A DNA stretch of 5,166 nucleotides from Globobulimina sp. Lineage: Eukaryota > Foraminifera > Rotaliida. Below the pieces are notes generated by a model. That model was given only the letters and a program-made list of their open reading frames with translations. It did not search any database and was not told the origin of the DNA. The stretch covers positions 1 through 5,166 of the forward strand of contig PIVH01000688.1 in the NCBI GenBank assembly GCA_003354225.1. The letters run 5' to 3'. Both the position numbers and the translations under genes were made by a program. Shown here piece after piece: positions 1 through 5,166 of the stretch. How positions within the stretch are numbered: the first letter of the stretch is position 1; the number at the start of each line of letters is the position of its first letter.

Positions 1-541
1 AATATTCTGCCACACATTTAATGGAGACAGATTTTGCATGATTTGCATAAAAATAACTCGTCCAAAAGCCATAGCTGCCGCGTGCATCCAATTCAACATT
101 GCTCGCATTATTTGCATAGATATGCGAATTCGCAATGCCATATTCATGATTTCCTACAATACTGACTTTATAACTATTGGTTGCATTCAATGATAAATAA
201 TTACAAACATATTCATAATTATTTTCTGTCGATTTACATGACAATGACACACTATACGCTGTATTTGCAATAATTTTCATATTGTTACAGCTTTCACTTC
301 CAACACACTCAACCTTTACATGACCATGCCAGTTTTCATAGTTTTCATATGTATAAATAATCTCTGCATAATAGCAGGCGTACTCCGATTTGCATTCAAT
401 ACTACACCCATTTGCTGGACATAAAATGCGTGAATATTCACAATAATTAGCACCTTGACATTGTACGGTTAAATAATTATAATTTGAACCATCAATAAAG
501 CCATCTGCACATTTTCCATAATAATCACAGGCCACAGCACA
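1..541 (-). repeat. Repeat module E, partial (residues 1444 to 1623)
   Basis: The module starts at C1444 in E-N-C-A-V-A-C. The first 180 residues follow module D motif by motif: DYYGKC, LCPANGC, a coil with S-C-N-N-M-K-I, an extended coil with V-C-N-Y-L, and the cysteine-free coil with G1598 (codon 79-77). It is then cut by the window edge. By analogy with C and D, about 120 more residues of this module should follow outside. Confidence 0.75.
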
Positions 542-2787
542 ATTTTCGCCGTCTGTACATCCTAATCCGTCCACAGCCCCTACACTTGCATAACATCGCG
601 AATCCTGCGCAGAGTTGTCGTAAATTGAGCTGTTCATTACCTTATAACATTGACAATAATCATAATAATCGTAAGAGGTTGAAGATCCATAACAGGTTGA
701 ACTTTGTTGATAGCCTAAAACATTACAGTATAAAGTGAATGAATAAATACATTCAGATAAACTTTGACATTTATCACATCCCATACTTGTTATTCTTAAT
801 CCGGTTGCATTTGTATTTAAATATATCGCTCCAATTTGATAGCATCCATCTCCAAAGCAATTTAATTCCGTATTGTATGGCACATAATAACTGCTGGAAT
901 AACAGCCGGATGTATCGGTTTCGGAGCCACAGTTTAATTGCACTGACTGTGCATATTCCGCATGAATAGTGCTGGCATAAAATGATTGTGTGCCAAAGGA
1001 GGCGAGTACTAAATTGCCAACATTTTCTACATTGAATGTTGATGACGACGACGCATATTCATTAACAAAATTAAGAAAAACATTTCCTGCATTTTGCGCA
1101 TTTAATACCATTTGATAGCAAACCCCAGAATAGTCGTTTTTATCTGCTTTACAATAAATATCTATTGTATCCGCATATTGCGCATCGATTATCATATTAT
1201 TGCAGGAATTCGCCCCTTCGCAGTTTATAAAAATATTACCGGAGTATGGATACAAAATATGTGCATTTGAACAAACTGCGGAAGAATTACAATTTATGAA
1301 ACATCCATCCGTTGGACATTGGATTAATACATTTTCGCAGTAATTACTATACATACAATTCACTGTTAAATAGCTGGAATCTGCTACATCAATCACAGAA
1401 TTTATACAATCACCATTATTATAATCGCAGTTTACAACACAATCTTGTCCCGACACAGAAGTACATGTTTTTGCTTGTAACGGCCAATAACAATTTCCGT
1501 CGGTTACAGAAAATGCAAATTGAGCATTATTTACAACTTTATTACATCCGCAATCATCAGAATAACAGCCATCATAACCCGAATAATCGTCGCCATAGAA
1601 ATGATCCACATTACTTCCTACATTACAGTACAGAGAGAAATCATAAATACAATCGGTAAATGATGTACATTGTCCGCATGAATACATATTGAGAAATAAA
1701 GCACCATTTACGTCATTGGGTGCTGGGTAAGAATAAATATTTGTTAATTGATAACAGCCATCACCATAACAATTGAATTCTGTATTGTATGGTATATACC
1801 AAGTATTTGAATAACACGCTACAGAGCCACTGTCTGACGAACATACAACACTTAAAAAACCTGCATTTTCTGCACGTAAATAGCTATTGTAAAATGCATA
1901 ACTTCCAAAAGCAGATAACGTCACCGTTTGTGCATTATTAACATTCCAATTTGATCCAGACGAACAATATTCATCTCGAAATGCGAGATTCACCTTCTTG
2001 GCATATTGTGCATTCAATGTGGATTGATAACACACATAGTTTTGTTCATAATCCATAGTATTACAATCAATATCGACTCGATCTGCATATCTTGCATCAA
2101 TTATTAAATTCTGACATGCATAATAATCTGTACAATTGATCGACACTCTGCCATAATCAGATAATTCTCCATTGTATACAATCTGTGCTCCGTTGCAGCT
2201 GTAATATCCTTTACATGTAATATTACATCCACCGGCTGGACAATGTATCAATGAATCGACACACTCAGAATCAACACAATCAACATTCAAAACATTAGAA
2301 TCTGTGCCATCAATAAAGGTATTGGAACAACTGGAACCTTGACTGGACATCACAGCACAATCTATACTGCAGTCGTCGCCTGGATTGCATACTATTTTAC
2401 TACCTTTATAATACGGACAACAATATGCTATTCCTCCATATTGGCATTCGTAATCATGAAGAGTCATATTATAAACGTAATATACTGTCGATTTCTGTCC
2501 ATCTTGGCAATTAACATTGAGGTTAACACAGCCATCACTGTTTGGGAAAATCTGTGCGGAGGGACATGAAACATGCAAATAGCCGTAGGTATAGCCATCG
2601 GGCACGTAGATTTTCATTGCATTGCAGGTATTGACATCCCCGCAATCCTGACAACAATCAATGGAGCACGCGTTTTCATAACGATACGGACAATAAACAT
2701 TCGCTGAAGCACAGGCACTCGTATTGGTGCAACGTAAATCTAAGGCCGTAACTTCGCCAAAATTAACTGTGGCACTCGAACAGGAAA
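1..2787 (-). CDS. Exon 3: rest of second module, two full modules and a partial fifth (residues 695 to at least 1623)
   Basis: This frame is open for 928 whole codons to the left edge, with one base left over, so the gene is 3'-truncated here. It completes the second module (to C833), including a second CCP-Y-Y-K-G closing segment, and then holds modules starting at C834 (2371), C1144 (1441) and C1444 (541). These later modules are richer in Tyr and Asn than exons 1-2 and carry motifs not seen earlier: PYNTE[FL]NC[YF]GDGCYQ and CIY[DS]F[ST]LYCNV, each present in modules three and four. Each module near its start has an I-x-C-P-x(2)-G-C-x-[IV]-x-C motif (HCPAGGC, QCPTDGC, LCPANGC). A Tyr/Asp-rich low-complexity patch with closely spaced cysteines lies near the end of module four. 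No transmembrane segment or anchor has appeared by the window edge. Confidence 0.88.
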
Positions 2788-5100
2788 CTGTTGTTGTATG
2801 AATATGATATATTATTATTATACAGATATACAGTACGTAGAGCTCGTGTATACTTAACATTTATCATCACAATCTACCGTAGCGGCCAATAAATTAGAAC
2901 CATAAAAGTTGGCTGAATTGCAGTCATATTGACTGCAATACACTGTTAAAGAATCGCTTTGAACACCATTTAAACCAAAATGGCCATAAATATTCCAGTT
3001 GGAATAATAACAAGCACCGTTTGCAGAAGCAGTGGTCTTTAATGGATTGGAACACATAATATTTATATTAGTATTCGGTTGCGTTGATATAAGATCAACA
3101 GATACGGCGTTGCAGGAAGCCACAGCAATACAATTTATATCCGCATTATTACGTATTTCTACATCAATGTCCATGCCACGACAATCGACACAGTCCATAG
3201 TTAAATCAGTAACAGTTGCATCAATATCTAAGCTCCGACAATATACACAATCAATCGTTAAATTATTAATCGAAGAGTTTGCTGCGTTTAATACAACCGA
3301 CGTACAAGCACCAGATCCACACAATAATTGATAGGAATTAATATTTGTATTTGACGGTAATGTCATTGTAGAAGTACACGAAGATGACGCAGGACATTGC
3401 CATACCAATGAATCTATGAAAGGCGAAGATATCGCAATATCCATATAATGACAACTGGTGCTGGATAAACAAGATAAAGTGAATGAATTTAAAATATCGG
3501 ATTGTAGATCTAATACGGAATCACGCATTGAATATGAACCACTCGATTCAATGTATACATCATTAATGGAGGTACAATGTAATGATACTGCAGCGTATTT
3601 GCATGCCTCTGTCGAAGCACAATCTAAAACAAAAGTATCCATAATATTATTGTTACAACTTTCAATGGTCGTATAGGATAAAGATAATGCCGTTGTACCA
3701 CTGCTAATGTTGCATACGGTATAATCATCGGTTGGACATAAGATTTTTGAACCTGAACAACCTAAGCCACCACACTCCAAATGCAATGAATTTGCCTGTG
3801 TTGCATTAATATAATGATTTCTGCACATTGTTGATGAGCAATCAATCTATGTATATATTTATAGAATTTTTTGAGCGGAGTTCCGATTGTCACCGTTTTT
3901 GTGTTCTGGTTTAAATGTATTGTTTCGGTGAAAAACGAAAATTGTTCCCGAGTGCGAGGACATTTATTGAGTTTTAATGCGAAATTGCGTACATAAAGAC
4001 TTAACATGACAGTTTGAGCCAGGGGAACAGGTTATATTTCCTTCATAGACTGGGCAACATTCATAATTATCACATTTAAAATAATTATTGGTCACATCGT
4101 ATGATAGTTGTGTTGAACTTATACCACAGTGAAAATCTGCATTAACACATGAAGTATCGATGGTATTACAAAATAAATTTAAACCATTATATTGATTGTG
4201 AGGTATTATAAATTGGGCGTTATTACAACTATTCGCTGCCACACAGTCAATGTTACAAATATTAGGAACATCTATAATGGGACAAGCAATATAAATGTTG
4301 TTACATCCAGAGTCTCCATTACATATAACTGTGGCCATTCCAGTCATATAATTTGCCAATAAATTTGCGTTTGAACAGGATTGAGCGCCATTACATGACA
4401 ATAATACATCGTTAGTCATAGAATTTGCATAAATTGACATTGAAGCGCATGATTGCGCGCCGTTACAAAGAATATCTAATTGATTCGTCATTTCATTCGC
4501 AAATAAGTTGCTTGATAGCAACGCATAAAGTCCTTCTGTATGTATCGAGACAGAAGCTGCATTATTTACATATATATCGGACGTAGCACAGCTATATTGA
4601 CCTAAACAATCAATACTTACGGAGGATGATTGAGATGCATTCAAAAATAAATTATAACATGTGCCGTCTGTCGCAGATGTTGTTGCTGAATAATTACATG
4701 CTATATTTACATTGGTTGTTTTATCTGCGTATATTTTGCCGGTCTCGCATGACTGTACGCCTTCGCAATACATGTTTAATGTGGTTGATGGTCCAATTAC
4801 TGATAATTCTTCGCAGGACGAATCTGCCAGACATTGTATAGTTAATGTGTCAGCGGATGAGGCATCGACTTGAATCGAAAAACATGCGTTGGCTTCACCA
4901 CAAAGAATGTGACAATTTGTAGTTCCACAATTTATTATATCAAATTGAAAGTGTGAGCCAACAGATGTTACATAAAATTCATCAGTGGACGTTGCGTTTG
5001 TTGGTGGTTGGATTTCAGTTTGTCCATAGACAATATTTATCAAACAAAATAGTCTAAAACCTACCCCAAACGAAAGCATTGGAGTGAGAAGATTTTGCAT
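1..5100 (-). CDS. Large secreted cysteine-rich repeat (solenoid) protein, three exons, 3' end off window
   Basis: I read this as one spliced gene: exon 1 at 5100-4006, exon 2 at 3846-2859, exon 3 at 2787-1, running off the left edge. The joined product has 1623 residues here: 365 from exon 1, 329 from exon 2, one Phe codon split by intron 2, and 928 from exon 3. It begins with a probable signal peptide. The rest is coils of 22-25 residues of the form [VL]-x-[IL]-x-C-x4-S-C-x4-[IL]-x-A, grouped in five larger modules of about 300-470 residues. Asn, Ser, Tyr, Asp and Cys are abundant, Lys and Arg are sparse, and N-glycosylation sequons are frequent (N35, N136, N154, N355, N379, N411, N555, N560), all fitting an extracellular protein. 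No EGF-like spacing, catalytic motif or membrane span is visible after the signal peptide. A cysteine-stabilised right-handed beta-helix is my inference. I recognise no named family and do not assign a function. The alternative, three separate overlapping genes, is much less likely because both junctions restore the repeat in phase. Confidence 0.85.
542..1441 (-). repeat. Repeat module D (residues 1144-1443)
   Basis: The module is 300 residues, from C1144 in Q-D-C-V-V-N-C to the residue before C1444. The motif order is the same as in module C: QCPTDGC, an extended coil with V-C-Y-Q-M, the cysteine-free coil with G1293 (codon 994-992), PYNTELNCFGDGCYQ (836-880) and CIYSFTLYCNV. The coil before the cysteine-free coil has lost its cysteine relative to module C (E-Y-A versus E-Y-C). 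The 45 nt over the PYNTE motif are 38/45 identical to module C by my count. Confidence 0.75.
1442..2371 (-). repeat. Repeat module C (residues 834-1143)
   Basis: The module is 310 residues, from C834 in D-D-C-S-I-D-C to the residue before C1144. It runs through the HCPAGGC motif, a coil pair, an extended coil with V-C-Y-Q-S, the cysteine-free coil with G989 (codon 1906-1904), PYNTEFNCYGDGCYQ (1748-1792) and CIYDFSLYCNV. It ends in a region rich in Tyr, Gly and Asp and then C-Y-W-P. It aligns with module D over its whole length. Confidence 0.75.
2788..2858 (-). other. Intron 2 (71 nt, phase 1, GT-AG)
   Basis: The donor is GTTAAGT at 2858-2852 and the acceptor is CAACAACAG ending at 2788. The split codon is T|TT (Phe695). 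The joined protein reads CDDKFSC, which has the C-x4-S-C spacing of the repeat (compare CNGAQSC in exon 1). Unspliced, exon 2 would end after one more codon at TAA 2856-2854. The apparent ATG at 2860-2858 overlapping that stop would give exon 3 an N-terminus with no signal peptide or repeat character. The length is not a multiple of three, so retention would also shift the frame. Confidence 0.88.
2859..3846 (-). CDS. Exon 2: second repeat module, main part (residues 366-694 plus first base of codon 695)
   Basis: The exon begins I-D-C-S-S-T, six residues upstream of the first in-frame ATG (3828), which I read as internal Met372, not a start. Coils of the C-x(3-5)-C type continue throughout, for example IDC...MC, LECGGLGC, LDCASTEAC, LSCLSSTSC, LLCGSGAC and VYCSQYDC. 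A cysteine-free coil is centred on G468 (codon at 3540-3538). The stretch at about 554-592 is different: two CVxC motifs (CVYC, CVDC) in short coils with hydrophobic/Asp-rich spacing (SLDIDA, GMDIDV). An extended coil with a long cysteine spacing occurs near 630-645 (IMC...GACYY), as in the other modules. The exon ends in phase 1 after the first T of a TGT, followed by the intron 2 donor. Without splicing the frame stops at TAA 2856-2854. Confidence 0.85.
3847..4005 (-). other. Intron 1 (159 nt, phase 0, GT-AG)
   Basis: The donor is GTTAAGT at 4005-3999 directly after CAT (H365). The acceptor is ACATAG ending at 3847, after an A/T-rich stretch. Removing it joins H365 in phase 0 to ATT-GAT-TGC, giving CSPGSNCHIDC. 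This matches CNPGDDCSIDC, encoded without interruption in exon 3 (2386-2354), so the splice restores an existing repeat motif. Translating through the intron meets TAA at 3966-3964 and TAG at 3849-3847. The alternative acceptor GTGCAG, slightly downstream, gives the wrong phase and would delete the IDC part of the motif. No convincing branch-point motif is visible. Confidence 0.88.
4006..5100 (-). CDS. Exon 1: signal peptide plus first repeat module (residues 1-365)
   Basis: The exon starts at ATG 5100-5098 and ends after the CAT codon for H365, before the intron 1 donor. Read without splicing, the frame continues 13 codons to a TAA at 3966-3964, and that tail (VKSLCTQFRIKTQ) lacks the repeat pattern. 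Residues 1-26 look like a signal peptide. After a Thr/Ser/Pro-rich linker, coils run from about residue 54, with 30 cysteines in the mature part. The clearest consecutive coils are at 208-254, where CNGAQSC occurs twice (C212-C218 and C236-C242). A cysteine-free coil lies at 184-206. The exon closes with an ECCPVYEG segment (347-354) and CSPGSNCH. The upstream frame has no stop for 22 codons to the window edge, so an N-terminal extension cannot be excluded, but those codons are mostly T-tracts and the signal peptide supports ATG 5100. Met8 (5079) is an alternative start that would keep most of the hydrophobic stretch. Confidence 0.85.
4012..4914 (-). repeat. Repeat module A (residues 63-363, in exon 1)
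   Basis: The module starts at C63 in N-C-H-I-L-C and ends just before C364 in N-C-H-I-D-C, 301 residues later. It contains about 12-13 coils. The order is: short Cys coils, an extended coil (C135 to C148, ending G-T-C-Y), a normal coil (C165/C171), the cysteine-free coil with G190, three near-identical CNG-type coils, then a closing segment opened by C273-P274 and ending in CCPVYEG. Modules C, D and E keep the sequence 'extended coil, one coil, cysteine-free coil', which shows common ancestry of the modules. Confidence 0.75.
5023..5100 (-). other. Probable signal peptide, residues 1-26
   Basis: Residues 1-26 are largely hydrophobic, with a stretch from L17 to Y25 (LFCLINIVY), and end in V-Y-G before Q27. 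This fits the small-residue rule at positions -3 and -1 (V24 and G26). R16 in the middle weakens the core and splits it into two hydrophobic blocks (L9-F15 and L17-Y25). Mature sequence beginning Q-T-E-I followed by a Thr/Pro/Asn linker fits a secreted product. Cleavage after G26 is inferred by eye. Confidence 0.65.
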
Positions 5101-5166
5101 TTCAAGTATTGGTTTGTGAAAAAAAATCCTTGCGCCTGACTTGTGAAAAAAAAAACATATTATTAA
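5101..5166 (-). promoter_or_regulatory. Upstream flank with duplicated T-tract/CACAA element
   Basis: Read on the gene's strand, the 66 nt before the start codon hold two copies of TTTTTTTTCACAA (5153-5141 and 5126-5114), starting 27 nt apart; the upstream copy has two extra T. I see no TATA box or other promoter element I could name. The stretch could be 5' untranslated leader, core promoter, or the pyrimidine tract and acceptor of an upstream intron (T10-CACAAG resembles a 3' splice site). Its role is undetermined. Confidence 0.3.

Larger units (their letters stand above)
2372..4011 (-). repeat. Repeat module B (residues 364-833), interrupted by both introns
   Basis: The module starts at C364 (N-C-H|I-D-C, split by intron 1) and runs to the residue before C834, 470 residues, so it is about 1.5 times the others. 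It has the cysteine-free coil (G468) and an extended G-A-C-Y-Y coil in exon 2. Its closing segment (2372-2692, opened by C727-P728) matches that of module A: CP...ACSIDC, then YEC, CCPYYKG and CNPGDDC. The extra length may reflect inserted coils, including the two CVxC coils. Coil boundaries were set by eye. Confidence 0.65.

Noticed and set aside
739-969. Plus-strand open frame of 76 codons
   Set aside because: It lies antisense inside exon 3 and encodes a His/Tyr/Leu/Ile-rich product typical of the opposite strand of Asn/Tyr/Cys-rich coding DNA. The minus-strand frame has the continuous repeat.
1312-1659. Plus-strand open frame of 115 codons
   Set aside because: Antisense to modules C and D, very rich in Asn, His and Tyr, with no domain or repeat of its own.
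2339-2569. Plus-strand open frame of 76 codons with hydrophobic stretches that look like membrane segments
   Set aside because: Antisense to exon 3; the hydrophobicity comes from reading the complement of Asn/Asp/Tyr codons. No support on its own strand.
2854-2860. Overlapping stop and start (ATGTTAA), as in translationally coupled bacterial genes
   Set aside because: The same bases form the intron 2 donor, the downstream N-terminus would be unlike the rest, and the identical ATGTTAAGT at intron 1 argues for a splice signal.
3032-3676. Two plus-strand open frames (3032-3331 and 3458-3676)
   Set aside because: Both lie antisense to exon 2, whose minus-strand frame carries the repeat throughout.
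2854-4005. Frameshift mutations or sequencing errors as the cause of the frame breaks
   Set aside because: Single-base errors would not explain 159 and 71 nt of non-repeat sequence bounded by GT and AG whose removal restores the motifs exactly.
3762-4007. Minus-strand open frame of 81 codons crossing intron 1 and entering exon 2 in another frame
   Set aside because: It begins in the ATG formed by the exon 1/donor junction and reads exon 2 out of phase. It lacks the repeat, so it is a by-product of the intron being free of stops in that frame.
4615-4620. Canonical GTAAGT as a third intron donor in exon 1
   Set aside because: The coil VSIDCLGQYSC is continuous across it and no in-phase acceptor is needed; removing sequence here would break the repeat.
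4626-4841. Plus-strand open frame of 71 codons
   Set aside because: Antisense to the clear signal-peptide-bearing exon 1.
1-5100. EGF, TNFR or other standard disulfide-module repeats
   Set aside because: The cysteine spacing is two per coil of about 23 residues with an alternating hydrophobic ladder, not the six-cysteine patterns of those families.
1-5166. CRISPR array, tRNA, rRNA, insertion sequence or phage genes
   Set aside because: No short identical repeats with spacers, cloverleaf-like segments, terminal inverted repeats or recognisable mobile-element proteins were seen on either strand.

Overview
The window is AT-rich and almost fully occupied by one large gene on the minus strand. 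The most likely source is a unicellular eukaryote using the standard stop codons. Two short stop-containing gaps break the minus-strand reading frame. Each has a GT...AG intron signature, and removing each one in the correct phase restores a protein repeat exactly across the junction. That argues against bacteria, phages and most viruses. I cannot place the organism more closely from this sequence.

Layout along the gene, from right to left. Positions 5101-5166 are a short upstream flank with two copies of a T-tract/CACAA direct repeat. Positions 4006-5100 are exon 1: start codon, signal peptide and the first repeat module. Positions 3847-4005 are intron 1 (159 nt). Positions 2859-3846 are exon 2. 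Positions 2788-2858 are intron 2 (71 nt). Positions 1-2787 are exon 3, which stays open to the edge of the window, so the 3' end of the gene is missing. The spliced product covers 1623 residues inside the window. No other gene is supported, and the plus-strand open frames are shadows of this one.

The product looks like a secreted or surface-exposed, cysteine-rich solenoid. It is built from coils of about 22-25 residues, roughly [VL]-x-[IL]-x-C-x(4)-S-C-x(4)-[IL]-x-A. The coils are arranged in five higher-order modules that start at C63, C364, C834, C1144 and C1444 (the fifth is cut off). Each module contains one characteristic cysteine-free coil. The period and pattern fit a right-handed parallel beta-helix stabilised by cysteines, but the fold is an inference. 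I do not recognise a named family, and the function (adhesin, cell-surface coat, or ectodomain of a receptor whose rest lies off the window) is unknown.

The main points to follow up are the three-exon structure, the identical unusual splice donors, an intron lying exactly on a repeat-module boundary, and the nested repeat architecture.
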